Source of the DNA: Fodinibacter luteus
Lineage (GTDB): Bacteria; Actinomycetota; Actinomycetes; Actinomycetales; Dermatophilaceae
Length of the DNA: 64,000 nucleotides
Direction of reading: 5' to 3'
Assembly (NCBI RefSeq): GCF_039541575.1
Contig: NZ_BAABGM010000007.1
Coordinates: 1 to 64,000, forward strand
Both the position numbers and the translations under genes were made by a program. Below are positions 24,260-33,345 of this stretch, in pieces (within the stretch, counting starts at the first letter, position 1; each line of letters begins with the position of its first letter). The notes under the pieces were generated by a model, which ran no database searches, was not told the DNA's origin, and worked only from the letters and a program-made list of their open reading frames with translations.

Positions 24260-26443
24260 GTGGCGACCGAGTCGAGCAAGCTCACGCCGATCATCGCGAG
24301 CGCGGCGAAGAAGTTCGCGTCGGCCCGCGACATCCACACCGTCGGTGACCTGCTCGCCTTCTGGCCGCGGCGCTACCGCACCCGCGAGAGCGACCTCGGG
24401 TCGGCGGAGCCGGGCACGTTCCTCGTCGGGGTCGCCGAGGTCAAGAGCGCGTCGACCCGGCGGATGCGCGAGCGCAAGGGGACGATGCTCAACGTCGTCA
24501 TCACCGACGGCCGGCACGACATCGACCTCACGTTCTTCAAGGCGTGGGGCCACGAGAAGGTCCTCGTCCCGGGAGCCCGCGGCATCTTCGCCGGCACGGT
24601 CAGCACCTACAACCGCCGCCTCCAGCTGACCCACCCCGGCTACACGATGCTCGACGACGTCGACGACGGCGAGCGCCGCGACCTCATCCCGATCTACCGC
24701 TCCGTGGGCTCGATGCACACGTGGACCGTCGCCGAGAGCGTGCGCCGGGTGCTCGACGTCCTCGACGACGTGCCCGACCCCGTGCCGGTCGAGGTGCGCA
24801 CCGCCCGACGGCTCGTCTCGCGCACCGAGGCGCTGCGCGGCATCCACACCCCGGCCACGTGGCACGAGGTCGAGCAGGCCCGACGCCGGTTGCGCTTCGA
24901 GGAGGCGTTCGTCCTCCAGGTCACGCTCGCGCAGCGCCGGCTCACGGCATCCGGCCAGGCGACGACGCCGCGCACCGCCCGGCCCGGCGGCATCCTCGAG
25001 GCCTTCGACGCGGCACTGCCCTTCGAGCTCACGGCCGGCCAGCGCGAGGTCGGCGCGACGATCGCGGCGGAGATGGGCCGCCCGGTGCCGATGCACCGGC
25101 TGCTCCAGGGCGAGGTCGGGTCGGGCAAGACGGTCGTCGCGCTGCGCGCCATGCTCGCCGCCGTGGATGCCGGGGGGCAGGCCGCGCTGCTCGCCCCGAC
25201 CGAGGTGCTCGCCGCGCAGCACCACCGCACGATCACCGCGATGCTCGGTCCGCTCGCCGAGGGCGGCCTGCTCGGGGGCGCCGAGCGGGGGACCCGGGTC
25301 GCCCTGCTCACCGGGAGCCGGTCGACCGCTCAGCGCCGCACCGCGCTGCTCGACGCGGCGAGCGGCGACGCCGGCATCGTCGTCGGCACCCACGCGCTGC
25401 TCCAGGAGAACGTCGACTTCCGCGACCTGGCCCTCGTCGTCGTCGACGAGCAGCACCGCTTCGGGGTCGAGCAGCGCGACGCCCTGCGCGGCAAGGGGGT
25501 CGTGCCGCCGCACGTCCTCGTCATGACCGCGACCCCCATCCCCCGCACCGTCGCCATGACGGTCTTCGGCGACCTCGAGACCTCGACGCTGCGCGAGCTG
25601 CCCGCCGGGCGAGCCCCCATCACGACGCACGTCGTCCCCGAGGACCGGCCCGGGTGGATGGCGCGCACGTGGGCCCGGGTCGCCGAGGAGGTCCGGGCCG
25701 GCCGACAGGCCTACGTCGTCTGCCCCCGGATCGGCGACGACGACCCGGCCGACGACGGCACGGGCGAGGGTGCCGACCTGCGCGAGGAGCCACTCGGCGA
25801 CGACGACGAGGCCCCGCGTGCCCCGGCCCGCCCGCTCAAGAGCGTCCACGCCGTGCACGCCGGGCTGCTCGAGGAGCCGGCTCTCGCCGGGCTGCGGGTC
25901 GAGGTGCTCCACGGCCGCCTTCCACCCGAGGACAAGGACGCCGTCATGGCACGCTTCCAGCGCGGCGAGGTCGACGTCCTCGTCTCGACGACCGTCATCG
26001 AGGTCGGGGTCGACGTGCCCAACGCGAGCGTCATGGTCGTCATGGACGCCGACCGCTTCGGGGTCTCGCAGCTGCACCAGCTGCGCGGACGGATCGGCCG
26101 GGGCGGCCACCCCGGCCTGTGCCTCCTCGTCACGGGGACCGACGCCGAGCCCGCGACGGTGCGGCTCGACGCGGTGGCCGCGACGACCGACGGGTTCGCC
26201 CTCGCCCGGCTCGACCTCTCGCAGCGCCGCGAGGGCGACATCCTCGGCGCGGCCCAGCACGGCCGGCGCAGCCAGCTCGAGTTCCTCCACATCCTCGAGG
26301 ACGAGGAGGTCATCGAGGCGGCCCGCGAGGACGCCTTCGCCCTCGTCGCCGCCGACCCGGACCTGACGGGGCACCCCGTGCTCGCCGCGGCGGTCCGGGC
26401 CCGCGTCGACGCCGAGCAGGCCGCCTACCTGGAGCGGGGCTGA
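24260..26443 (+). CDS. recG: ATP-dependent DNA helicase RecG
   Basis: The 727-residue helicase remodels stalled forks and Holliday junctions. The N-terminal wedge (OB-fold) domain covers roughly residues 55-150. Motif I is GEVGSGKTVVAL near 290, motif II is DEQHRFG near 396, and later motifs include TATPIPRTVA near 425 and QLRGRIGRG near 610. A segment near 495-520 is Asp/Glu-rich and looks like a linker insert. It follows the FakA-like gene by 15 bases and is followed one base later by rsmD, so the three may be one operon. Confidence 0.96.
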   Translation: MATESSKLTPIIASAAKKFASARDIHTVGDLLAFWPRRYRTRESDLGSAEPGTFLVGVAEVKSASTRRMRERKGTMLNVVITDGRHDIDLTFFKAWGHEKVLVPGARGIFAGTVSTYNRRLQLTHPGYTMLDDVDDGERRDLIPIYRSVGSMHTWTVAESVRRVLDVLDDVPDPVPVEVRTARRLVSRTEALRGIHTPATWHEVEQARRRLRFEEAFVLQVTLAQRRLTASGQATTPRTARPGGILEAFDAALPFELTAGQREVGATIAAEMGRPVPMHRLLQGEVGSGKTVVALRAMLAAVDAGGQAALLAPTEVLAAQHHRTITAMLGPLAEGGLLGGAERGTRVALLTGSRSTAQRRTALLDAASGDAGIVVGTHALLQENVDFRDLALVVVDEQHRFGVEQRDALRGKGVVPPHVLVMTATPIPRTVAMTVFGDLETSTLRELPAGRAPITTHVVPEDRPGWMARTWARVAEEVRAGRQAYVVCPRIGDDDPADDGTGEGADLREEPLGDDDEAPRAPARPLKSVHAVHAGLLEEPALAGLRVEVLHGRLPPEDKDAVMARFQRGEVDVLVSTTVIEVGVDVPNASVMVVMDADRFGVSQLHQLRGRIGRGGHPGLCLLVTGTDAEPATVRLDAVAATTDGFALARLDLSQRREGDILGAAQHGRRSQLEFLHILEDEEVIEAAREDAFALVAADPDLTGHPVLAAAVRARVDAEQAAYLERG

Positions 26444-26444
26444 G

Positions 26445-27008
26445 GTGACCCGGATCATCGCCGGCAGCGCGGGCGGCCGCACCCTGCGCACCCCGCCCGG
26501 GTCGGGCACCCGCCCGACGAGCGACCGGGTGCGCGAGGCGCTGTTCTCCGCACTCGACGCGCGCGACGTCGTGCGCGGCGCGCGCGTCCTCGACCTCTAC
26601 GCGGGGTCGGGTGCACTCGGCCTCGAGGCGGCCTCGCGCGGTGCGGCCACCGTCGTGCTCGTCGAGTCCGACCGGCGGGCGGCCGAGCTCGTCGCCCGGA
26701 ACGCGCGCGAGCTGGGGCTGCCCGGCATCCGGGTGGTTCGCGCCAGCGTGCAGGCGGCGCTCGCCCCCGACCCCGGGCCTTCCGACGCCGCCGACATCGT
26801 GCTCGTCGACCCGCCGTACGAGGTCGGCGAGCACGAGCTCGGCGCGGTCCTCGCGCGGCTGGCCGCCGGGTGGCTCGCCGCGGAGGGCCTCGTCGTCGTC
26901 GAGCGCTCGTCGCGCAGCCCGGAGCCCGCCTGGCCCGACGGCATCCATCGCGTCGCGAAGGCGAAGAAGTACGGCGAGACCACCCTCTGGCTCGCCACCC
27001 GGGGGTGA
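26445..27008 (+). CDS. rsmD: 16S rRNA (guanine966-N2)-methyltransferase
   Basis: The 187-residue protein opens with the RsmD motif MTRIIAGSAGGRTL and PTSDRVREALFS. The AdoMet loop is LDLYAGSGALGLEA near residues 49-62. The catalytic motif reads LVDPPYEV near 122. It methylates G966 of 16S rRNA in the small subunit. The GTG start lies one base after the recG stop, so translation is probably coupled. The order recG-rsmD-coaD is common, and here a hemerythrin gene separates rsmD from coaD. Confidence 0.94.
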   Translation: MTRIIAGSAGGRTLRTPPGSGTRPTSDRVREALFSALDARDVVRGARVLDLYAGSGALGLEAASRGAATVVLVESDRRAAELVARNARELGLPGIRVVRASVQAALAPDPGPSDAADIVLVDPPYEVGEHELGAVLARLAAGWLAAEGLVVVERSSRSPEPAWPDGIHRVAKAKKYGETTLWLATRG

Positions 27009-27100
27009 CGGCGAGCGGACGCACGCGCCGGCATCCGACCTGCGGCAGTCCCGCGGACGACGGGCCCCACGACACCCGCCGGCTCGGCCATGATGGGCCC

Positions 27101-27724
27101 ATGACCGACATCGACATCCCCCGGCCCACGAGCGGCGACGTGCTCGAGCTCATCCTCGACGACCACCGGCTCTTCGAGGACCTCCTGCGCGAGTGCCGCC
27201 GCACCGACTCCGACCGCGCCGCCGCGCGCCGGGCGCTCGCCGAGGTGCTCGTCGCGCACGCCCTGGCCGAGGAGGAGAAGGTCTACCCCCAGCTGCGGCG
27301 CAGCCGGGCCATCGGCGGCCACGAGCAGGAGCACAGCGAGGAGGAGCACGCTGAGATCAACGAGGCGCTGCTCGCGTTCCTCCAGGCCCGCGGCACCGAC
27401 ACGCAGAAGTACGACGACGCGCTCGAGGAGCTCGCGACGGTCGTCAACCACCACGCGAACGAGGAGGAGCAGACGATCCTCAACCCGGCCCGTGAGGAGG
27501 TCGCGCTCGCGCGCCGCGAGGAGCTCGGCGTCGAGTGGGCGACCCGGCGCAACGAGCTGCTCGAGCAGGGCTGTGCGTCCGAGGAGCAGGTCGCCACCCT
27601 CCTCGACGAGGCCGTCGCCGAGGGCGTGCTCGCGCCCGAGGAGGCCCGTGAGGAGGCCGACGCCGTCAAGGGGGAGGCGAAGAAGCAGGCCGAGGAGATC
27701 GAGGAGTCGGCCAAGAAGGCCTGA
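27101..27724 (+). CDS. Hemerythrin HHE-domain protein
   Basis: The 207-residue helical protein carries the HHE iron-ligand pattern: DDHRLFEDLL near residue 21, HALAEEEKVYPQL near 54, GHEQEHSEEEH near 74 and NHHANEEEQTIL near 115. A di-iron or oxygen/NO-sensing role is typical of this family. The C-terminal 80 residues are rich in Glu, Ala and Lys and probably form a long helix. The gene lies between rsmD and coaD, an accessory position, and no electron-transfer partner is adjacent. A single ATG is used; no strong ribosome site is seen. Confidence 0.85.
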   Translation: MTDIDIPRPTSGDVLELILDDHRLFEDLLRECRRTDSDRAAARRALAEVLVAHALAEEEKVYPQLRRSRAIGGHEQEHSEEEHAEINEALLAFLQARGTDTQKYDDALEELATVVNHHANEEEQTILNPAREEVALARREELGVEWATRRNELLEQGCASEEQVATLLDEAVAEGVLAPEEAREEADAVKGEAKKQAEEIEESAKKA

Positions 27725-27745
27725 ACCACGGCATCGCACTCGAGT

Positions 27746-27787
27746 TGGGTGCTCAGGTGGTCGCCGGGGCAGCCACCTGAGCACCCA
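27746..27787. terminator. Terminator after the hemerythrin gene, dispersed-repeat member
   Basis: TGGGTGCTCAGGTGG at 27746-27760 pairs exactly with 27773-27787 around a 12-base loop. It aligns with the elements at 17395-17444 and near 57107; its core GGTCGCCGGGGCAGCCACCT differs from the last at two of 20 bases. Confidence 0.7.
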
Positions 27788-27828
27788 GGGCGAAGAAGGC
27801 GGGGCGTGGCGTCGGTAGCGTGGTGCCC

Positions 27829-28335
27829 GTGACCCCCCGCCCCAGCCGAGCCGTGTGCCCCGGCTCCTACGACCCCGTCACCGCCGGGCACCTCGACGTC
27901 GTCGAGCGCGCCGCGGCCCTGCACGACGAGGTGGTCGTCGCCCTCCTGCACAACCCGGCCAAGGCGGGGACCTTCACGGTCGACGAGCGCCTGGGCTTCG
28001 TCGAGCGGGCCGTCGCGGCCCTCGGGCTCTCGGACCGGGTGCGGGTCGAGGCGTTCGCAGGACGCCTGCTCGTCGACGTGTGCCGCGACGTCGGGGCCAC
28101 CGTCGTCGTCAAGGGGCTGCGCGGGTCGACGGACTTCGAGTACGAGCTGCCGATGGCCTTCATGAACCGCCACCTCACCGGCATCGAGACCGTCTTCGTG
28201 CCCGGGGACCCCGCCCTGGGCCACGTCTCGAGCTCGCTCGTCAAGGAGGTCGCCCGCTACGGCGGCGACGTGACCGACCTCGTTCCCGACGACGTGCGCG
28301 ACGCCCTCGTCGCCCGCCTGCGTGCCGGCGGCTGA
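27829..28335 (+). CDS. coaD: Phosphopantetheine adenylyltransferase
   Basis: The 168-residue nucleotidyltransferase makes dephospho-CoA. CPGSYDPVTAGHLDVVERA near residues 9-27 holds the TxGH motif. KGLRGSTDFEYE near 90 and the HVSSSLVKEVARYGGD end complete the family pattern. TAGCGT at 27816-27821 ends seven bases before GTG 27829, so this start is chosen over the in-frame GTG at 27820, which lies within the promoter. The downstream acyltransferase starts 14 bases inside this gene. Confidence 0.95.
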   Translation: MTPRPSRAVCPGSYDPVTAGHLDVVERAAALHDEVVVALLHNPAKAGTFTVDERLGFVERAVAALGLSDRVRVEAFAGRLLVDVCRDVGATVVVKGLRGSTDFEYELPMAFMNRHLTGIETVFVPGDPALGHVSSSLVKEVARYGGDVTDLVPDDVRDALVARLRAGG

Positions 28336-30424
28336 GCGGGGCTCCGAGGGCACCGCCACCCGCAGCGGCTTCCGGCCCGACATCGAGGGCCTGCGCGCGG
28401 TCGCGATCCTCACCGTCCTCGCGCACCACGCCGGGCTGCCGCTGCACGGCGGCTTCGTCGGCGTCGACGTGTTCTTCGTCATCTCCGGCTTCCTCATCAC
28501 CGGCCTGCTCGTCGCCGAGCTCGACCGGAGCGGCACGATCTCGTGGTCGCGCTTCGTCGGGCGCCGGGTCCGGCGGCTCCTGCCCGCCGCCGTGCTCGTG
28601 CTCGTCGTCACCTCGCTCGTGTCGTTCGTCGTCGTGCCCGGCCTGCGCCGACGCGACATCGGGGTCGACATCGCGGCGTCGGCCGCGTACGTCGTCAACT
28701 GGGTCTTCGCCCGGCGCGAGGTCGACTACCTCGCCTCGGACCTGCGCCCCTCGCCCGTCCAGCACTACTGGTCGCTCGCGGTCGAGGAGCAGTTCTACGT
28801 CGTCTGGCCCCTGCTGCTCATCGTCCTCTCCCTGCTCGTGCGCCGGCCGAGCCGGCGGGTCGTCGCCCTCGCGCTGGGCACCCTCGTCGCGTCGTCGTTC
28901 CTGTGGTCGCTCTGGTTCTCGCACGCCTCCCCGCGCCCGGCGTTCTTCACGACGACGACCCGGGTGTGGGAGCTCGGCATCGGCGCCCTGCTCGCGGTGG
29001 CCCTCGCGGGGCGGCCACGGCCGGACCCGGAACCGGGTCGGACGCCGGGGTCGCTGGCCCGGGCGGCGCTCGGGTGGGCCGCTCTCGTGGCCCTCCTGGC
29101 GGTGGCGGCGTTCCTCCCCGAGGGCATCGAGTGGCCGAGCGCCTGGGCGCTGCTGCCCACCGTGCCGACCGCCGTGCTCATCTGGGTGGGGTGGCGGGGG
29201 GCGCCACTCGGGCCGGTCCGCCTGCTCGGGTCGCGTCCTCTCGTGTGGGTCGGTGCCCTGTCGTACTCCATCTACCTCTGGCACTGGCCCGTCATCGTCC
29301 TCGGTGAGTGGACGGTCGACTGGGCGGGCAGCACCCTGCCGGCGTGGGGCACGGTCGCGCTCGCCCTCGCCTCCCTCGTCCCGGCCTGGCTGTCGTGGCG
29401 CCTCGTCGAGTCGCCGATCCACCACGGGCCGTGGCTGCGGGAGCGGCCACGGGCCGTGCTCGCCGGCGGGCTCGCGCTGTCGTGCGCCGGGGTGCTCGTC
29501 GCCCTGCCGCTCCTGCCGCTGCGCTCGCCGTTCGACACGACCCCGCCGGGTGGCGTGCTGCCGCCGGTCTCCGCGCTCGGGGCCGCCACGGTGCGCCTCG
29601 ACGAGCCGCCCGCCGGCGTCGACGACCCCGGCTGGGTGACCCCCGACCCCCTCGTCTCCGGCGAGGACCGCCCCGCGGCGGACGTCGACCGGTGCCAGGT
29701 CGACGTCGCGACGACGGAGCCGTTGGCCTGCACCTTCGGCGACCCCGACGGCCCGACGACGGTCGCCCTCGTCGGGGACTCGAAGGCGATGCAGTGGCTG
29801 CCGGCGCTCGAGGAGGCGGCCTCGTCGCGCGGCTGGCGGGTCGTCACGTGGGGGAAGTCGTCGTGCGCGTTCTCGAACGCCCCGGCCACCGAGGCGGGCC
29901 TGGCGTACCCGGAGTGCGACGCGTGGCGGGATGCTGTGCTCGGCCGCCTGCGTGCCGACCCTCCCGACGTCGTCGTCACCTCCGGGGTCGCGACGAGCGC
30001 CTGGACGGCGGACGGCCCCCAGCGCCGTCCGCTCGTCGAGGGCTACGCCTCGTTGTGGCGCTCGCTCGCCGACGGGGGGGTGCCGGTCGTCGTCGTCGGC
30101 GACAGCCCGCTGTCCCCGGACGACCTCGACATCTGCGCGGCCCGGCACCCGCGCGAGCTCACCCGGTGCGCGTTCGACGCCGGTCCGGCGACCTCGGGCA
30201 GCGGCCTGCCGGTGCAACGGGAGGCCGCCGCGGCGTCGGGGCCCGGGGTGCGCCTGCTCGACCTCACGGCGTGGATCTGCCCCGAGGAGCGCTGCCCCGT
30301 CGTCATCGGCAACGTCGCCGTGCACCGCGCGGGGGACCACCTCACCGCGACGTACGCCGCGACGCTCGCTCCCCGGGTCGCCGCCGCGGTCGAGCAGGCC
30401 CTCGAGCGCGGACCGCAGGGATGA
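28322..30424 (+). CDS. Membrane acyltransferase with C-terminal SGNH domain (OafA type)
   Basis: The 700-residue protein has an Acyl_transf_3 membrane domain with about ten hydrophobic segments over residues 20-400. The catalytic pattern is GLRAVAILTVLAHHAG near 24 with the invariant His, and GVDVFFVISGFLITG near 51. SLAVEEQFYVVWPLLL near 148 is also typical. The extracellular C-terminal half is an SGNH domain: GDSKAMQW near 486 and a late Asp-x-x-x-His-like AVHRAGDHL. Such enzymes move acetyl groups onto surface glycans or peptidoglycan. It overlaps coaD by 14 bases. Confidence 0.88.
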   Translation: MPAAERGSEGTATRSGFRPDIEGLRAVAILTVLAHHAGLPLHGGFVGVDVFFVISGFLITGLLVAELDRSGTISWSRFVGRRVRRLLPAAVLVLVVTSLVSFVVVPGLRRRDIGVDIAASAAYVVNWVFARREVDYLASDLRPSPVQHYWSLAVEEQFYVVWPLLLIVLSLLVRRPSRRVVALALGTLVASSFLWSLWFSHASPRPAFFTTTTRVWELGIGALLAVALAGRPRPDPEPGRTPGSLARAALGWAALVALLAVAAFLPEGIEWPSAWALLPTVPTAVLIWVGWRGAPLGPVRLLGSRPLVWVGALSYSIYLWHWPVIVLGEWTVDWAGSTLPAWGTVALALASLVPAWLSWRLVESPIHHGPWLRERPRAVLAGGLALSCAGVLVALPLLPLRSPFDTTPPGGVLPPVSALGAATVRLDEPPAGVDDPGWVTPDPLVSGEDRPAADVDRCQVDVATTEPLACTFGDPDGPTTVALVGDSKAMQWLPALEEAASSRGWRVVTWGKSSCAFSNAPATEAGLAYPECDAWRDAVLGRLRADPPDVVVTSGVATSAWTADGPQRRPLVEGYASLWRSLADGGVPVVVVGDSPLSPDDLDICAARHPRELTRCAFDAGPATSGSGLPVQREAAAASGPGVRLLDLTAWICPEERCPVVIGNVAVHRAGDHLTATYAATLAPRVAAAVEQALERGPQG

Positions 30425-30426
30425 CG

Positions 30427-30449
30427 CGGATGCCGGGCCCCGGCATCCG
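30427..30449 (+). terminator. Hairpin built from the GGATGCCG octamer
   Basis: CGGATGCCGG pairs with CCGGCATCCG around a three-base loop, two bases after the acyltransferase stop. The arms contain one GGATGCCG and one CGGCATCC. Confidence 0.7.
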
Positions 30450-30450
30450 G

Positions 30451-30480
30451 TTTGGGTGCACGGCCCCCGACCGGTAACCT
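30451..30480 (+). promoter_or_regulatory. Promoter of the yceD-rpmF-rnc-mutM operon
   Basis: TTTGGG at 30451-30456 and TAACCT at 30475-30480 are 18 bases apart. The start would be near 30487, giving a leader of about 54 bases before ATG 30541. Confidence 0.6.
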
Positions 30481-30540
30481 TGACCCTCGGTCTGCGTCCG
30501 TGTGGCGTGGCCGAACCACCCCCGACGACACCCAAGGCTC

Positions 30541-31119
30541 ATGACTCGACTCGACCCCCGGTCCCCGATGGTGCTCGACACCAAGCTCGTGGGCCGTCGA
30601 CCCGGGGCGATGAGTGAGCTGGTCCGTGAGGTCGGGGCGCCGAGTGACTTCGGCACGGACGTCATGCGCGTCGAGGAGGGCCAGCCCCTCGCCCTCGACC
30701 TGCGCCTGGAGTCCGTCGTCGAGGGCGTGCTCGTCACCGGTTCGGTCCGTGGCACGGCGACCGGCGCCTGCGTGCGGTGCCTGGACCCCGTCAGCCAGGA
30801 GGTCGACGGGTCCTTCCAGGAGCTGTTCGTCTACGCCGAGCGCCACGACCACCACCGCGAGGTGGGGGACGAGGACGCCGACGAGGAGCTCCGGATCGAG
30901 GACGGTCTCATCGACCTCGAGCCGGTGCTCCGTGACACGGTGGTGCCCGCACTGCCGTTCAAGCCGGTGTGCCGGCCCGACTGCCCCGGGTTGTGCTCCG
31001 AGTGCGGCATCCCGCTCGCGGAGGATCCCGGGCACCAGCACGACCTGATCGACCCCCGATGGGCGGCGCTCTCGGTCCTGACCGAGACCTCGCCCACGCC
31101 GACAGAGAAGAGGACCTGA
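30541..31119 (+). CDS. DUF177 / YceD-family protein
   Basis: The 192-residue protein is the YceD-family gene that nearly always precedes rpmF. GACVRCLDPV near residue 79 and CRPDCPGLCSECG near 143-155 hold Cys residues that could bind a metal. Related proteins in plants and bacteria affect 23S rRNA accumulation, so a ribosome-assembly role is inferred. The gene ends one base before rpmF. ATG 30541 is chosen because the family domain begins soon after it and a good promoter lies upstream. Confidence 0.85.
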   Translation: MTRLDPRSPMVLDTKLVGRRPGAMSELVREVGAPSDFGTDVMRVEEGQPLALDLRLESVVEGVLVTGSVRGTATGACVRCLDPVSQEVDGSFQELFVYAERHDHHREVGDEDADEELRIEDGLIDLEPVLRDTVVPALPFKPVCRPDCPGLCSECGIPLAEDPGHQHDLIDPRWAALSVLTETSPTPTEKRT

Positions 31120-31120
31120 C

Positions 31121-31315
31121 GTGGCCGTTCCGAAGCGGAAGATGTCGCGCTCCAACACCCGCTCGCGCCGCGCCAACTGGAAGGCGACGGCCGTCGCCAC
31201 GACGACCTGCCCCCAGTGCAAGTCGCCGACCCAGCCGCACGTCGCGTGCCCGTCGTGTGGCACCTACAAGGGCCGCCACTACGGCGCCGCCGAGCGCACC
31301 GAGCACCAGGGCTGA
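31121..31315 (+). CDS. rpmF: 50S ribosomal protein L32
   Basis: The 64-residue protein begins AVPKRKMSRSNTRSRRA, the L32 signature. It has two Cys pairs, CPQC near 30-33 and CPSC near 43-46, so it is the zinc-binding form. It starts two bases after the upstream stop and belongs to the yceD-rpmF-rnc-mutM transcript. Confidence 0.97.
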   Translation: MAVPKRKMSRSNTRSRRANWKATAVATTTCPQCKSPTQPHVACPSCGTYKGRHYGAAERTEHQG

Positions 31316-31325
31316 TCGCTTCCCC

Positions 31326-32087
31326 ATGGGGAGGGGGTCGGCTGGTGCGCTCACACCGCTGCGACCCGTCACCGAGCTGCTCGAGCACCTCGTCGAGGTG
31401 ACCGGTGGCCCGGTCGACGCGGCGGTGCTCCAGCGCGCCCTGACCCACCGCTCCTACGCCTACGAGGCGGGCGGGCTGCCGCACAACGAGCGGCTCGAGT
31501 TCCTCGGCGACTCGGTGCTCGGGCTCGTCGTGACGACGTCCCTCTACGACACCCACCCCGACACGAGCGAGGGCCAGCTCGCGAAGCTCCGCGCGGCCGT
31601 CGTCAACATGCGCGCGCTCGCCGACGTCGGGCGCACCCTCGGCCTCGGCGACTACGTCTACCTCGGGCGCGGTGAGGAGTCCACCGGGGGCCGCGACAAG
31701 GACTCCATCCTCGCCGACACGGTCGAGGCCGTCATCGGCGCCGTCTACAGCTCGGGCGGCATCGAGGCCGCCGGGCGGCTCGTGCACCACCTCGTCGACC
31801 CGCTCATCGCCCAGTCGGCCACCCTCGGGGCCGGCCTGGACTGGAAGACGAGCCTGCAGGAGATCACGGCGCGTCACGCGCTGGGCGCCCCCGAGTACTC
31901 CGTCACCGAGGACGGCCCCGAGCACGCGAAGTGGTTCGAGGCCGAGGTCCACGTCGGCGGCGACGTGCTCGGCCGCGGGGCGGGCCGCACGAAGAAGGTG
32001 GCCGAGCAGGAGGCCGCCGCCCTCGCCTGGGCGACGCTCCGCGACCGCCACGAGGGAGCCGTGCCGCCCGAGGAGGCCGGTGCCTGA
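31326..32087 (+). CDS. rnc: Ribonuclease III
   Basis: The 253-residue enzyme cleaves double-stranded RNA, including rRNA precursors. The signature HNERLEFLGDSVLGL near residues 49-63 carries the catalytic Glu and Asp, and DTVEAVIGAVY near 134-144 holds the second pair. The C-terminal dsRNA-binding domain covers about 178-240 (GRGAGRTKKVAEQEAA). ATG 31326 has no ribosome site, so the exact start is uncertain. It overlaps mutM by eight bases. Confidence 0.95.
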   Translation: MGRGSAGALTPLRPVTELLEHLVEVTGGPVDAAVLQRALTHRSYAYEAGGLPHNERLEFLGDSVLGLVVTTSLYDTHPDTSEGQLAKLRAAVVNMRALADVGRTLGLGDYVYLGRGEESTGGRDKDSILADTVEAVIGAVYSSGGIEAAGRLVHHLVDPLIAQSATLGAGLDWKTSLQEITARHALGAPEYSVTEDGPEHAKWFEAEVHVGGDVLGRGAGRTKKVAEQEAAALAWATLRDRHEGAVPPEEAGA

Positions 32088-32952
32088 GCTGCCGGAGGTC
32101 GAGGTCGTGCGCCGCGGCCTCGCCGAGCACGTCCTTGGCCGCACCGTGGCCGACGTCGAGCTCGACGGCCACCGGGTGGCCCGCCGGCACGTCGCAGGGC
32201 CGCAGGACCTGCGCGACCGCCTCGCCGGGCGCCGCGTCGCCGACGTCCGGCGGCGCGGCAAGTACCTCTGGCTCGACCTCGGTGACTCGCTCGGGCTCCT
32301 CGTCCACCTCGGGATGAGCGGCCAGCTCCTCGTCGAGGACGCCGACGCCCCCCGCGAGAAGCACCTCCACGCGCGGTTCCGCTTCACCGACGACGGCCCC
32401 GAGCTGCGCTTCGTCGACCAGCGCACCTTCGGCGGGCTGGCCCTGGCCGACCTCGGCGAGGGCGGCGTGCCGACGACGATCGCCCACATCGCCCCCGACC
32501 TGCTCGAGGCGGCCTTCGACCGGCCGGCGGTCGTCCGACGGGTCAAGGCGAGGGACAGTGCCGTCAAGCGGGTGCTGCTCGACCAGACGGTCGCGTCGGG
32601 GATCGGCAACATCTACGCCGACGAGGCGCTGTGGCGGGCCGGGGTGCACGGCGAGCGGGTGGCGAGCACCCTGACCGGGCCACGGATCGGCCGGCTGCTC
32701 GACCACGCCGCGCAGGTCATGCGCGAGGCGCTCGACGAGGGCGGCACGAGCTTCGACGCGCTCTACGTCAACGTCAACGGGGCCTCCGGCTACTTCGACC
32801 GCTCGCTCGCCGCCTACGGGCAGGCGGGGCGGCCGTGCCGGCGGTGCGGCACCCCCATCCGGCGGGAGCAGTTCATGAACCGGTCGTCCTTCTCGTGCCC
32901 CCGGTGCCAGCCCCGGCCGCGCCGCCGGCTGACGCCCCGCGAACGTGGGTGA
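32080..32952 (+). CDS. mutM: Formamidopyrimidine-DNA glycosylase
   Basis: The 290-residue base-excision repair enzyme removes oxidised purines. It starts PELPEVEVVRRGL, where Pro after the initiator is the catalytic residue and PELPE is invariant. The helix-two-turn-helix segment lies around GIGNIYADEALWRAG near 172-186. The C-terminal zinc finger reads CRRCGTP near 250 and CPRCQ near 274. The GTG start lies inside rnc, so translation is coupled. The stop codon lies in an inverted repeat shared with the converging cupin gene. Confidence 0.95.
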   Translation: MPELPEVEVVRRGLAEHVLGRTVADVELDGHRVARRHVAGPQDLRDRLAGRRVADVRRRGKYLWLDLGDSLGLLVHLGMSGQLLVEDADAPREKHLHARFRFTDDGPELRFVDQRTFGGLALADLGEGGVPTTIAHIAPDLLEAAFDRPAVVRRVKARDSAVKRVLLDQTVASGIGNIYADEALWRAGVHGERVASTLTGPRIGRLLDHAAQVMREALDEGGTSFDALYVNVNGASGYFDRSLAAYGQAGRPCRRCGTPIRREQFMNRSSFSCPRCQPRPRRRLTPRERG

Positions 32953-32987
32953 GGACCGTCGTCCAGACGGTGGTCTTCACCCAGGTT
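32942..32987. terminator. Inverted repeat spanning both stop codons of mutM and the cupin gene
   Basis: Arms at 32942-32957 and 32972-32987 (AACGTGGGTGAGGACC and GGTCTTCACCCAGGTT) match except for one mismatch and one G-T pair, with a 14-base loop. The mutM TGA and the cupin stop both fall inside the arms. It is a likely bidirectional terminator. Confidence 0.6.
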
Positions 32988-33345
32988 CGGGGGGCAGGCC
33001 GATCCGGCGGTCGAAGCCCCCGGGGGCGTGGACGTTGAGCAGCCGCACGTCCGTCGTGCCCTCGTTGGCGATCGCGTGCCGCGTCCCGGCCGGGACGAGC
33101 ACGAAGACGCCCGGGCCGGCCTCGACCCGTCTCCCGTCCTCTCCGAGGGTCACCGAGAGCGTGCCGTCGAGGACGAGGAACGAGTCGTCCTCGTCGTCGT
33201 GGACGTGGCCGGGCACCCCCTGCCCCGGCGCGAGGACGACGATCCCGAGGTTGAAGAACGGGGTGTCGTCCGTGCGGGCGAGGAACTCGACGTTCCCGAC
33301 CCGGTGGCCCCGCCCCGGTTCGGTGACGACGACCGGCCGGGTCAT
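32977..33345 (-). CDS. Cupin-domain protein beside an FAD oxidase
   Basis: The 122-residue protein is a single cupin. PGHVHDDEDDSFLVLDG near residues 45-61 is a clear motif 1 with two His and an acidic ligand, and AGTRHAIANEG near 85-95 is motif 2 with another His. Metal binding is therefore likely. The ATG overlaps the stop of the upstream FAD oxidase gene (ATGA), so they are one operon. It may act on the product of that oxidase. Substrate is unknown. Confidence 0.82.
   Translation of the reverse strand: MTRPVVVTEPGRGHRVGNVEFLARTDDTPFFNLGIVVLAPGQGVPGHVHDDEDDSFLVLDGTLSVTLGEDGRRVEAGPGVFVLVPAGTRHAIANEGTTDVRLLNVHAPGGFDRRIGLPPEPG

Noticed and set aside
27820..27828. GTG 27820 as the coaD start
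   Set aside because: It overlaps the TAGCGT -10 box, while GTG 27829 lies seven bases after that box.
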